In this document: one piece after another, positions 27,016 to 35,456 of the stretch | Layout: every line of letters begins with the position of its first letter | How positions within the stretch are numbered: position 1 is the stretch's first letter | Assembly (NCBI GenBank): GCA_028289565.1 | Contig: JANQPE010000088.1 | Coordinates: 1-46,308, forward strand | From: Parerythrobacter sp. | GTDB lineage: Bacteria > Pseudomonadota > Alphaproteobacteria > Sphingomonadales > Sphingomonadaceae | Length of the DNA: 46,308 bases | Direction: 5' to 3' | The notes under the pieces: generated by a model | What the model was told of the DNA's origin: nothing | Seen by the model: only the letters and a program-made list of their open reading frames with translations | Databases searched by the model: none | Made by a program: the position numbers and the translations under genes

Positions 27016-28560
27016 ATGGCGCAAGACAAGGACAAAAAACAGGCCCCTTTGCATCGTCAATTGCCAGCGCTTCGAGTGAAGCAGTGGCAGGATGGTTGGG
27101 ATGAGATCGACTTCAATTCTGACGAACGTCGATCAAAACCGATGCCTTTCTTCTACCAGATGTCGATACCTGCAATCGAGTTGCGATCACTTTGTGGCAT
27201 TTATCGGCGCTCTACCAAAACCTTGCGATCTCGATCAGATGATACTGGTATCCAACGGCAGCACGATATTGATCGCTCGAACGAAATTAGTCGCTTCGTG
27301 GACTATGGCTACCCATGGTCAACAATCAGCAAAGCGAAGAGGCAGTCCGAAGAATATGATGACCTTCGGAAGCCCGGTTGGCTTCCTACCGCGATTGTAG
27401 TCAATATTCTGACCGCCAGCGACAAACGGAGAGGGCAACGAGTTGCCGAAGCCGACTTAGTTACCGTTGAGGACGGCGACACAATTTCAAAGGTCTTGTT
27501 GCCCTATTCCGAATGGGTGCCAGAATGGACTGCAAGCAAGCTGCCGCCGCTCGAAGTGATTGACGGCCAACATCGGCTCTTCGCTTTCGGAGATGACATT
27601 GCCGATGACTTTGAGTTGCCTGTTGTAGCATTTCTCGGTCTTGACATTAGTTGGCAAGCTTACCTCTTCTACACAATCAACATCAAACCAAAGCGCATCA
27701 ATCCCAGCTTGGCTTTCGACTTATATCCGCTTCTTCGCAGCGAAGATTGGTTGGAGAGGGCTGAGGGTCACTCAGTGTATCGCGAAACACGCGCACAAGA
27801 AGTTACTGAGGTTCTCTGGTCACACAAAAGGAGCCCATGGTTTGACCGGATCAACATGCTAGGCGAACGGGGCGAAGAAGGGGTCTCTCAATCGGCTTGG
27901 ATCAGATCAATCATGGCGACCCTGATCAAGCCATGGAACCAAAGAGGAAAAAACACGGGTGGCCTCTTTGGCTCTAGGCTTGGCGATAATGAGGAGGTTT
28001 TGGGCTGGAACCGTGCTCAACAGGCGGGCTTCCTAATCTTCTGCTGGAACGAGTTCGCGACCGCCGTCGAGGAACATAAGAGTGACTGGACCCGATCCCT
28101 GCGGACCATCGACAAGGCGCGTTCAAAGCAAACAGAAGGCGATGCCGCATTTTTCGGACCATATTCGCTGATCGCTACAGATCAAGGTGTTCGCGGTTTC
28201 CTTCAGATAGTAAATGATGTGACCTATTTCTCAGCATCAAAATGGAATTTGGGTGATTGGTATTCAGAGAACTCCTCGACTTCGGCGGACATTGATGCTG
28301 TGTCGCAAGCCGCCGGGTCTTTCGAGAAAACGGAAGCTGCCGAACCACTGAAAGGCCTGATGAGAACGCTCGCCTTCTTCGATTGGCGAACCAGCGCAAC
28401 GCCAGACCTCGATGAAAAGCTCCGCAGGCAGAAGTTGGTCTTCAGGGGAAGCGGTGGCTACAAGGAACTTAGGCTTCAGCTTCTGGAGCACATAGAAAAG
28501 TCAGGTTCTGACCTATCTCCCTTAGCTGCAAAAGTCCGAATACAGGTCTTTGGCGAATGA
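27016..28560 (+). CDS. DGQHR-domain protein (DndB-like superfamily)
   Basis: The 514-aa protein starting MAQDKDKKQAPLHRQLPALR carries EVIDGQHRLFAFG at about residues 180-192. It also has FYTINIKPKRINPSLAFDLY about 25 residues later. This is the hallmark of DGQHR/DndB-type proteins, relatives of the ParB/Srx fold. Known members act with DNA phosphorothioation (DndB, a regulator) or with 7-deazaguanine DNA modification (DpdB). A GTG at 27001 is an alternative start. Upstream in-frame ATGs at 26863 and beyond give a cysteine-rich leader that looks non-native. The next gene overlaps by 4 bases, then a methyltransferase follows. The role is probably control of, or participation in, a DNA-modification system; which of these cannot be told. 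Confidence 0.85.
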   Translation: MAQDKDKKQAPLHRQLPALRVKQWQDGWDEIDFNSDERRSKPMPFFYQMSIPAIELRSLCGIYRRSTKTLRSRSDDTGIQRQHDIDRSNEISRFVDYGYPWSTISKAKRQSEEYDDLRKPGWLPTAIVVNILTASDKRRGQRVAEADLVTVEDGDTISKVLLPYSEWVPEWTASKLPPLEVIDGQHRLFAFGDDIADDFELPVVAFLGLDISWQAYLFYTINIKPKRINPSLAFDLYPLLRSEDWLERAEGHSVYRETRAQEVTEVLWSHKRSPWFDRINMLGERGEEGVSQSAWIRSIMATLIKPWNQRGKNTGGLFGSRLGDNEEVLGWNRAQQAGFLIFCWNEFATAVEEHKSDWTRSLRTIDKARSKQTEGDAAFFGPYSLIATDQGVRGFLQIVNDVTYFSASKWNLGDWYSENSSTSADIDAVSQAAGSFEKTEAAEPLKGLMRTLAFFDWRTSATPDLDEKLRRQKLVFRGSGGYKELRLQLLEHIEKSGSDLSPLAAKVRIQVFGE

Positions 28561-29924
28561 CTTTGTCATCCGGTGCGAGATCGCGCATCCAAAACATAAG
28601 CAGAGATCATGTCGAAACGACGGTGGGGGACTTGCGAAGGTATTTTGCCAGAAGCCTGTGGCTTGCGCCGAATAACAGATACCGCTCTGACACCATAAAC
28701 AAGATCCGAGAGGATTTTGGTCCCGCCGGTAATTTTACTCCGATCAAACAATCTAACCTCGCGCACTATATAGCATCGAGCACCCAAATGCACTGCATTG
28801 ACGGCTGGAGTTACCTCGCTGCCGCAATTTCGACATTGCTACGCGGTGACAGCTTTGCCGCCGTTCACTTGGCTTACTACGCCGAGTTGCGTGCTGCGAT
28901 GTCAATCCTCGCCTCGGACGGAGTTGGCGTGCTTAATCGTAGGCACTGCGCCCTTACTGGGCCAAAAAAGGCGGACAAGCTTCCAGCAAGGATTGGCGGC
29001 ACGCATGCTTTTGCATGGTCTGCGCTAGAGGAATGGTCGCGGAAAACTAGCGCTGGCGATTTGATAGCGGAGGCCATCACTCCGTTTTCTATCCCTTTGA
29101 GTGACTGGATTTCCAATTTACCGGGGTCATATACTTTTCAACCACTAGCCCAGTCTTGGATAAGAACCTGGGGTGTAGATTTGAAGCGGCTCGCCGACCA
29201 AGAACGAGGGGACCGCCACGCTCGGAATGAAGCAAGCTATCGCCCAACAGCGCTCTCAAATGACCGCACAGTGTCAGCAAATGAAGCTATTGGACTTTCG
29301 GAGCAGTTCTGGGAGTTGTGTGAGCCAGTTGGCTCATCAAAGTTTGAAAAACTGGATCGCCGGCTGCTTCGCAGTAGCCTGAAAGCAATATTTGTGGGCC
29401 GCAACGCATCTACACCCAATGCAACAAACGACGCTTACAAAGCGTTTGTCAGTGCGGTTGTCACCTCTCAGACAATCTCATCGGATCAGTATCGCAGGGA
29501 TATTGAGCGCTTCCTACTCCGTGACGACACCGAGGGTGGCGAGGGCGTTACGCAACTTGCCAAAGTTGGAATTGCGGACGCCAATCATGGACAGTTGGGT
29601 GTGATTGCTCGTGCGTTCTTGTTGCTGCGGTTGGCTTCAGGAACCGTTGATACGACCCTGCGCAAAGCTGGCGTCCGGGAAGACGAGCTTAGGTTCTGGA
29701 AGGACGGCCTGCTTCAAGAGAGAGGTCTATGTGATCCAGACTTTCCTCCAGATCAACTGGGAGATCTTTGGAAGGACGTTGATGATGAATTGAGTGAGAT
29801 TAGGAGGCGGCTTCGGGAAAAAAAGGACTGCTCACTTGCATCACTTCGGGGCGAATTTGATGGCGCATTGCTGCGCCTCGCAGGCTTCGATGCCGTGCCT
29901 CTTTGGGCAATCGAGCGGGCTTAG
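28557..29924 (+). CDS. unknown helical protein between DGQHR and methyltransferase genes
   Basis: I do not recognise this 455-aa protein. It overlaps the DGQHR gene (ATGA) and is followed by the methyltransferase after 3 bases, so it is part of their machine. It seems mostly alpha-helical. WSYLAAAISTLLRGDSFAAV followed by HLAYYAELRAAMSIL (residues 84-118) resembles the long helices of HEPN-like domains. RHARNEASYRP (about 220-230) has an R-x3-N/R-rich turn seen in some HEPN proteins. The C-terminal third has repeated charged helices (KDVDDELSEIRRRLREKKD). No PD-(D/E)xK, HNH or helicase motif is visible. It could be the effector or a specificity subunit. The HEPN idea is a weak inference. Confidence 0.7.
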   Translation: MTLSSGARSRIQNISRDHVETTVGDLRRYFARSLWLAPNNRYRSDTINKIREDFGPAGNFTPIKQSNLAHYIASSTQMHCIDGWSYLAAAISTLLRGDSFAAVHLAYYAELRAAMSILASDGVGVLNRRHCALTGPKKADKLPARIGGTHAFAWSALEEWSRKTSAGDLIAEAITPFSIPLSDWISNLPGSYTFQPLAQSWIRTWGVDLKRLADQERGDRHARNEASYRPTALSNDRTVSANEAIGLSEQFWELCEPVGSSKFEKLDRRLLRSSLKAIFVGRNASTPNATNDAYKAFVSAVVTSQTISSDQYRRDIERFLLRDDTEGGEGVTQLAKVGIADANHGQLGVIARAFLLLRLASGTVDTTLRKAGVREDELRFWKDGLLQERGLCDPDFPPDQLGDLWKDVDDELSEIRRRLREKKDCSLASLRGEFDGALLRLAGFDAVPLWAIERA

Positions 29925-29927
29925 GCA

Positions 29928-31073
29928 GTGGCGGCCACTTATCTAAAATATATGGGCTCGAAGCGCTCCATGCTGACAAACGGTCTGGGCGACATGCTTG
30001 ACGAATACGCGCCGCGATCAGCCCGCTTTGTCGATTTATTTTCCGGTTCTGCAGCGGTCGCTTCATTTGTCGCAGAACGCCATGCCACTGAGGTTAGAGC
30101 CAATGACCTGCAGCGCTACAGCCAAATACTTGCGGCGACTGTCGTAGAGCGGACTGAGCCTCTAGATGGTGAGGCGATTTGGAACGAGTGGGACTTGGCT
30201 GCTTCGTCCGTTACTGAATTCGAGCGGCTACCACCCCCTATTCCTGCTTCTCCAGAGATTGTTGCCGCGCATCGGGCATTTAGCTCCAGATGCGCCAACA
30301 GGCCGATCACGCAAGCTTACGGGGGACACTATTTTAGCACCCAACAAGCGCTGGAATTCGACGCCTTCAGGAGCGCGATTTCAACTGATCCGCAAATTGC
30401 CTCTCTTCAGTTGGCGGCATTGATCATAGCTGCCAGCCAATGCGTAGCCGCACCGGGTCATACTGCCCAACCATTCCAGCCGTCTGACACAGGCATCGTG
30501 TTCATTGCTGAAGCGTGGCGACGATCCGCTCGTGATCGTGTCCGCAATTCGATTGTTGATTTGTCAAAGCGGCATGCCCTGCGAACGGGACTTTCAACTC
30601 AAGCGGATGCAAATTCCGCCGCGACAGATTGTTCAGAAGGGGATCTCGTGTTCATCGATCCTCCCTATTCTGGCGTCCACTACAGTCGCTTCTATCATGT
30701 GCTGGAGACAGTTGCGGAAGGCAATTGTGGTGATGTTGCAGGGTCTGGGCGCTACCCAGCCCAGAATAAGCGTCCAAGGTCGAGCTACAGCATGAGGAGC
30801 CAATCGTTGGCTGCGCTTGAGGACCTATTTGTAAAGCTCGCCAAATGTGGTGCGACCGCAATAGTGACATTCCCGGAACGGGCATGTTCAAACGGCCTTT
30901 CCGGTGCCGATGTAAGGGAATTGGCCAAGAAGCACTTTCATGTTGATGAAATGGCCGTGAAGAGCAAATTTAGTTCAATGGGTGGTCGAGGCGATGGCGA
31001 AAATCGGCAGGCGGGCCGTAGTGCTCGCGTCATCACCAACGAGATCATGTTCCATCTAAGATCACCAATGTAG
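29928..31073 (+). CDS. adenine-specific DNA methyltransferase (D12/COG3392-like)
   Basis: The start is a GTG at 29928. The N-terminal [20 protein letters not shown] is the usual opening of D12-class N6-adenine methyltransferases and needs this start rather than the ATG at 29952. [17 protein letters not shown] (residues 34-50) is the AdoMet-binding motif [11 protein letters not shown] motif II, and [20 protein letters not shown] (about 239-258) carries the catalytic DPPY. The 381-aa length and the DPPYSGxHYSRFYH extension fit COG3392-type enzymes. It should methylate the N6 of adenine in a target it recognises with its middle region. No restriction endonuclease is recognisable beside it. It is the third gene of the tight operon, 3 bases after the unknown protein. 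Confidence 0.88.
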   Translation: MAATYLKYMGSKRSMLTNGLGDMLDEYAPRSARFVDLFSGSAAVASFVAERHATEVRANDLQRYSQILAATVVERTEPLDGEAIWNEWDLAASSVTEFERLPPPIPASPEIVAAHRAFSSRCANRPITQAYGGHYFSTQQALEFDAFRSAISTDPQIASLQLAALIIAASQCVAAPGHTAQPFQPSDTGIVFIAEAWRRSARDRVRNSIVDLSKRHALRTGLSTQADANSAATDCSEGDLVFIDPPYSGVHYSRFYHVLETVAEGNCGDVAGSGRYPAQNKRPRSSYSMRSQSLAALEDLFVKLAKCGATAIVTFPERACSNGLSGADVRELAKKHFHVDEMAVKSKFSSMGGRGDGENRQAGRSARVITNEIMFHLRSPM

Positions 31074-31219
31074 CATCTCTAGCTTCTGCTGGTGCAATTC
31101 ACAGAAAGCCGTGCGTCTACCATGCTTGGGAAGCTGTTGCCGAAGGTGTTTAGCTAGGGCGTTACCGACACATAACTGCCACAAGGCAGGACTTGGCTTA
31201 TCCAAAAACCCCAGAAAAC

Positions 31220-31296
<77 letters not shown>

Positions 31297-31397
31297 CTGC
31301 GGCCAAGTGAGCGCGGCGCTTAGCAAAGCGGTTTCAGGCTTGCCAGTCCCTTCTCCATTACGTGCAGGCATTAGCGATTTGGCAAGCGGTGCGCACT

Positions 31398-31814
31398 ATG
31401 CGTGCGTGCGACATGACTGCCACGCCTCCCACCGATGACCAAGCGATGCGCGACAATACGCGCCGGAACGACGAGAAATCGTTCGCCGCGCAATGGGCCG
31501 CCGTTCAGGATGCCGCTTCCGCCGTGGCGATGCTGGCCGGCTACGCCCCGGAAAGGCCCAGCACGAAAGAGCGCAGCTTCCCGGCGCTGATGCATGATGC
31601 CGGCGGAATGCGCATGGAGCTTGCCCGTAACGGAGTGGCCGATCTTGCCGCCGTCCTGCAACCCGGCCTCACCGCCTTGCTTGCCGTCCAGGCGCGCGGG
31701 CAAAATGCCAGCGCCCCGGCAAAGGCACTGTGGGCCGAATACAAGGCCGCGCGCGACGCCTTGCTGGCCTTCGCCCCGGAACGCGGGCGCATGGGCCCGC
31801 AACGCAGCACCTGA
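31398..31814 (+). CDS. small conserved-style hypothetical protein
   Basis: The 138-aa frame (MRACDMTATPPTDDQAMRDN...) has GC-rich codon use like the core genome. It encodes an Ala-rich, mainly helical soluble protein: FAAQWAAVQDAASAVAMLAG, then MELARNGVADLAAVLQPGLT. There is no signal peptide, cysteine motif or family I know. An ATG at 31413 is an equally good start. It precedes mmcB by about 40 bases and could share its transcript. A 426-aa frame on the opposite strand across this gene and mmcB is a shadow. Confidence 0.5.
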   Translation: MRACDMTATPPTDDQAMRDNTRRNDEKSFAAQWAAVQDAASAVAMLAGYAPERPSTKERSFPALMHDAGGMRMELARNGVADLAAVLQPGLTALLAVQARGQNASAPAKALWAEYKAARDALLAFAPERGRMGPQRST

Positions 31815-31856
31815 ACCGCAAAGCGGCTTGACCGGGTTCGCTGTTTGTTCCAAACG

Positions 31857-32372
31857 GTGCCGGTGAACCGCCGTCGCTCCCCTCAATCCGCCACCGCACT
31901 TGCGGAAAGCGCGCAAGACGTGACACGCGGCATTACCCGCCTGTTCGCCCGCAACGATATCTGGTGTCTGGCCGAAATGCCGCTGCGAGGCGGACGCCGT
32001 GCGGACATGATGGGTATCGATCCCAAGGGCCAGGTGGTGATCGTCGAGATCAAGGTCAGCCGCGCCGATATGCTGGGCGACGGCAAATGGCCCGACTACC
32101 TCGATCATTGCGACCGCTTCTATTGGGGGATACCGCCCGGCCTCGATCGATCCCCGCTGGAAAGCGAAGACTATCAGCCCGGCTGTTGCGGGATTATCGT
32201 CGCCGACGGATACGATGCCGAAATCGTCCGTCCCGCTCCATCGCAGCCACTCGCAGCCGCGCGGCGCAAAGTCGAGGTGGAACGGCTGGCCCGCGCCGCC
32301 ATGCGCCGCGCGATCGTCAATGCCGATCGGCAATGCGAGCCGTGGAGCAACGCAAGCGGGATGAACGAATAG
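31857..32372 (+). CDS. mmcB: MmcB family DNA repair protein
   Basis: This is a member of the MmcB family (PF06319), PD-(D/E)xK nuclease-superfamily proteins linked to damage repair in Caulobacter and relatives. Motifs are TRGITRLFARNDIWCLAEMP, GRRADMMGIDPKGQVVIVEI and IKVSRADML (the D...ExK core at about residues 50-70), with YLDHCDRFYWGIP after. The start is uncertain. GTG at 31857 is taken, GTG 31863 is also possible, and no ATG fits. The usual length is about 150-170 aa, which either start gives. It lies upstream of the sterol-desaturase-like gene with a 36-base gap. Confidence 0.85.
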   Translation: MPVNRRRSPQSATALAESAQDVTRGITRLFARNDIWCLAEMPLRGGRRADMMGIDPKGQVVIVEIKVSRADMLGDGKWPDYLDHCDRFYWGIPPGLDRSPLESEDYQPGCCGIIVADGYDAEIVRPAPSQPLAAARRKVEVERLARAAMRRAIVNADRQCEPWSNASGMNE

Positions 32373-32408
32373 GCCTGTTACAGGACCGCACGCTGAGGCA
32401 TAGGTTGC

Positions 32409-33134
32409 ATGATGACCGGAGCCATCCTCCTTTCCGCCCTGGCCATGACGGCGACCGTCGCCCTGCGCTATCTCGCCACAAGCGGTATCTTCGCCTGGAT
32501 GACAAGGCGGGTGCGCCCCGGCCTTTACGCACAGCTCAAGCCGCAAATCGCCAGCGAGATTCGCTGGTCGCTGCTTTCCGCCGCGATCTATGGCGTTCCG
32601 GCGGGAATCGTCGCATGGGGCTGGCAACAGCATGGCTGGACGCGCATCCACATCGGGTGGAACGATTATCCGCTGTGGTATCTCCCGCTATCGCTCTTCG
32701 TTTATCTGGCCGTCCACGACACATGGTTCTACTGGATTCATCGCTGGATGCACCGGCCGCGCTGGTTCAAGATCGCGCATGCCGTCCACCATGCCAGCAA
32801 GCCGCCTACCGCCTGGGCGGCGATGAGCTTCCATCCGGTCGAGGCGATAACCGGGGCCGTGGTCATTCCCGTGCTTGTCTTTCTGGTTCCGATCCATGTC
32901 GCGATGCTGGGCCTGGTGCTCGCCATCATGACGGTCATGGGCGTGACCAATCACATGGGGTGGGAAATGTTTCCTCGCGCCCTTGTTCATTCCCGGTTGG
33001 GCAACTGGCTGATAACCGCCAGCCACCACCAGCGCCATCATGAGCAATATACATGCAATTACGGACTCTATTTCCGCTTCTGGGATCGCCTTTGTGGCAC
33101 CGATCGCGGCCTCTCGGACGGTTTTGCGCGCTAG
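32409..33134 (+). CDS. sterol desaturase/fatty acid hydroxylase family membrane protein
   Basis: The 241-aa protein has four or so hydrophobic helices and the three histidine boxes of the di-iron membrane hydroxylase superfamily: HDTWFYWIHRWMHRP (about 102-116), HAVHHASK, and SHHQRHHEQY near the end. These coordinate two irons that activate oxygen to hydroxylate or desaturate a lipid, sterol or carotenoid. The substrate is not readable; carotenoid or fatty-acid hydroxylation is likely in this group of bacteria. Two ATGs in a row mark the start. Its last 82 bases overlap the start of the DUF2141 gene in another frame. Confidence 0.92.
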   Translation: MMTGAILLSALAMTATVALRYLATSGIFAWMTRRVRPGLYAQLKPQIASEIRWSLLSAAIYGVPAGIVAWGWQQHGWTRIHIGWNDYPLWYLPLSLFVYLAVHDTWFYWIHRWMHRPRWFKIAHAVHHASKPPTAWAAMSFHPVEAITGAVVIPVLVFLVPIHVAMLGLVLAIMTVMGVTNHMGWEMFPRALVHSRLGNWLITASHHQRHHEQYTCNYGLYFRFWDRLCGTDRGLSDGFAR

Positions 33135-33556
33135 GCCTTGCCGCGGGTGCCGTTGTCCTGTCGGGCACCGCGCCTCCCGAGCACGGTGATGTCACCGTCA
33201 CCGTCACCAACATGCGCTCGACCAAGGGAGTGGTGTGCGCCTGCATGACGACCGATGCCGAACGGTTCCCCAGATGTCGCGGCGATGAGACCGCACACCG
33301 CATCGTCGTGCCGGCAAAGAAGGTGCTCGAACTGACGTTCCGCAACGTGAAACCGGGACGCTATGCGATCGCACTGCTCCACGACGAAAATGAAAACGGC
33401 AAAGCCGACCGCGTATTGGGAATGATGCCCAGGGAAGGGTTCGGTTTCTCGCGCGACGCCAAGGTCCGTATGGGTCCGCCCAAATTCGATGCGGCGGCAT
33501 TCGCAGTCGGCGAAGGCGGCATTCGCCAGTCTATCCGCATGCGCTACATGCTCTGA
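33053..33556 (+). CDS. exported DUF2141 domain protein (second copy in window)
   Basis: The 167-aa frame has a late hydrophobic leader (GRFCALGLAAGAVVLSGTAP). The DUF2141 domain follows: VTVTVTNMRSTKGVVCACMT, GRYAIALLHDENENGKADRV and GFGFSRDAKVRMGPPKFDAA. It is better matched to the family consensus than the copy at 17.8 kb. Starting at ATG 33053 it overlaps the desaturase gene by 82 bases. A TTG at 33092 would shorten the long N-region and reduce the overlap to 43 bases. Function is unknown. The overlap suggests joint expression with the lipid hydroxylase. Confidence 0.85.
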   Translation: MQLRTLFPLLGSPLWHRSRPLGRFCALGLAAGAVVLSGTAPPEHGDVTVTVTNMRSTKGVVCACMTTDAERFPRCRGDETAHRIVVPAKKVLELTFRNVKPGRYAIALLHDENENGKADRVLGMMPREGFGFSRDAKVRMGPPKFDAAAFAVGEGGIRQSIRMRYML

Positions 33557-33614
33557 TCGCGCATCTGCCATGTGGATGTGACGTCATGGTCCCGGCGAGA
33601 GAAACCCGTGCAAC

Positions 33615-33630
33615 TTAACGCGATGTTTAC
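33615..33630 (+). promoter_or_regulatory. possible CtrA box upstream of the PAS gene
   Basis: TTAA, seven bases (CGCGATG), TTTAC: one mismatch to the CtrA full site TTAA-N7-TTAAC. It lies 54 bases before the ATG at 33684. Chance occurrence is possible. Confidence 0.3.
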
Positions 33631-33683
33631 CATGTCGCGCCAGAACCATTCCCGAAACCAAATATCGGGGGCTCTGACAGGTC

Positions 33684-35171
33684 ATGGATACATTTCGCGG
33701 AAACTTCGGCTCGTCGGACAATGGCGACGACCAGCGCGATTACGATCTCGGCGATGAAGATGCCGGGATCGACGCTCCGCCCGCCGCGATCGGCACTGAC
33801 GAGCGCCGGATGCAGGTACGCGCCTATAACCATTGGGCGAGCCAGCTGCAGGATCGTAATTTCCCCTCGATCGAAGAACTCGAGCCCGATGAAATCGGCG
33901 ATTTCGGCCCCTACAGCGTCTTGCTAGATTTTACCGGCGGGATCGAAAATCCGGCAGTGCAATATCTGGGCGCGGAACTCGCGGAAGAATGCGGGGCCGA
34001 TGCGGAAATCAGGCATCTGGATGACGTCCCCGCCCGCTCGCTACTTAGCCGCATCACCGATCACTATATGCAGATCCTCGCCAATCAGGCACCGATCGGC
34101 TTTGAAGCGGAATTCATCAATCAGCGCGGAAGCACGATCCTGTATCGCGGCATTCTGCTCCCCTATTCGAGCGACAATGAAACGATCGATTTCATCTATG
34201 GCGTGATCAACTGGAAGGAAATGGCCGACCAGATCACCAGTGACGAATTGCTGCTCGAGATCGATCAGGCTCTCGAAGAGGAGGCCGCAACCGAAACGCC
34301 GAGCGAAACCGTACCGCTCGCCGATTGGGCTGATGGGCCCGGAATCAGCGACCTCGCAGGCGAAGGCGGTGACGGCGAGAATGCCGACGATGCCTTCCCC
34401 GCGCCGGCCTTCGGAACCGAAGGCCAAGGCGAAGGTCCTGGCGATGACGGTCCGTTCGCATCGCTCCTCCACGCCTCTCCGGAACCCAAATCGTCCTCGA
34501 TCGATTTCGACAACAAGGCGGGCGACGCGTTTGCGGATATGGAAGAAGAGTCGGCCGGCGAGGCGCCGGAAGGCCTCTATGACTGCCTCGCATCGGCTCG
34601 CGAACTGGCACAGGCTGCACGCAGTTGCGAAGACCGCAGCCGCGCAGCGCTCTATGCCGCCGTCGGTCGCGCCTACGATTTCAGCATCGAAGCACGGCAG
34701 GCTCCCGAAGAATTCGACGAACTCGTTTCGGAAAACGGCCTGACCGTACAGGAACGGGCGCCGATGACACCGGTGGTCAAGCTGGTCTTCGGAGCCGATT
34801 ACGACAAGACGCGCCTGACCGAATATGCCGCCGTGCTCAACCATGCTCACCGGGTCGGGATCGAGCGTGGGGCACTGGCCGGCTTTCTTTCCGCCGCGGA
34901 TGGCGGTCTCAAAGGGGTGGTCAACGCCGAACGCCGGTTGCGTCGCGAGGAAAGCGGCAAACCGGTCGAGCCGGTCGACGCTCCGCGCGCGAAACTGGCG
35001 AAGAAGTTGCGCGCAATCGCGCCGCAGAGCTTCGAGGCCATTGAAGCGGATGGTTCGGAATTCGGCCTGGTGATGATCCGCCGCCTGGAAACGGGCGAAG
35101 TGGCGATGCTGGGCGAAGTACCGGAAGACATCCCGCTGATCGAGCGCGCGGCGCGCAAGCTGATCGCCTGA
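33684..35171 (+). CDS. PAS-domain protein (PAS_5-like)
   Basis: The 495-aa soluble protein has a PAS_5-like N-terminal domain at about residues 40-190 (YNHWASQLQDRNFPSIEELE, FGPYSVLLDFTGGIENPAVQ, then FEAEFINQRGSTILYRGILLP). A long acidic, glycine-rich linker follows (about 200-290). The helical C-terminal domain (LYDCLASARELAQAARSCED to the end) has no kinase or cyclase motif. PAS_5 proteins in alphaproteobacteria are poorly characterised and tied loosely to cell-cycle or envelope control. A candidate CtrA site in its leader fits but does not prove this. Confidence 0.75.
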   Translation: MDTFRGNFGSSDNGDDQRDYDLGDEDAGIDAPPAAIGTDERRMQVRAYNHWASQLQDRNFPSIEELEPDEIGDFGPYSVLLDFTGGIENPAVQYLGAELAEECGADAEIRHLDDVPARSLLSRITDHYMQILANQAPIGFEAEFINQRGSTILYRGILLPYSSDNETIDFIYGVINWKEMADQITSDELLLEIDQALEEEAATETPSETVPLADWADGPGISDLAGEGGDGENADDAFPAPAFGTEGQGEGPGDDGPFASLLHASPEPKSSSIDFDNKAGDAFADMEEESAGEAPEGLYDCLASARELAQAARSCEDRSRAALYAAVGRAYDFSIEARQAPEEFDELVSENGLTVQERAPMTPVVKLVFGADYDKTRLTEYAAVLNHAHRVGIERGALAGFLSAADGGLKGVVNAERRLRREESGKPVEPVDAPRAKLAKKLRAIAPQSFEAIEADGSEFGLVMIRRLETGEVAMLGEVPEDIPLIERAARKLIA

Positions 35172-35456
35172 TCCGGCTGACGTTTCGAAGCCGCCTCTCC
35201 AAGGGCTGCTTCACGCCAACCCCGAGGAGCGGAGCCTTTCCCCGGTCGGCCGCGGCGCATCCGGTGGCTACCACAACATGCCCGGTTCTCCATGTTCCGC
35301 CTGGTCCGAAGCAGCGGCAGGGGCAGTGACCGAAGCGGCGAAGGCGCCCTTTGGCTGGGTAGGGATTGCGACAGCGGGCACGATTTCTGCACAAGGCCGG
35401 GCTTGTACAAGACGGCGACACGGCGCAGATCGTGGTAGCGATCGAAAAGGACGGCC

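Larger units (their letters stand above)
23136..31219. mobile_element. accessory genomic island ending at tRNA-Arg(CCG)
   Basis: From just after the acyl-CoA synthetase to the 3' end of tRNA-Arg, sampled lines drop to about 47-58% GC, against a little over 60% around it. Codon use is less GC-biased, and the genes are orphans or DNA-modification types. One end abuts the 3' end of a tRNA gene, a common integration point. No integrase, transposase or direct repeat was seen, so the entry route and left edge are uncertain. Confidence 0.6.

Noticed and set aside
23136-31219. Searched for integrase, transposase, CRISPR array, dnd and dpd genes
   Set aside because: None seen. The DGQHR protein alone does not make this a Dnd or Dpd system.
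31371-32651. 426-codon minus-strand frame over the hypothetical, mmcB and desaturase genes
   Set aside because: It spans several core genes on the other strand and looks like a shadow.
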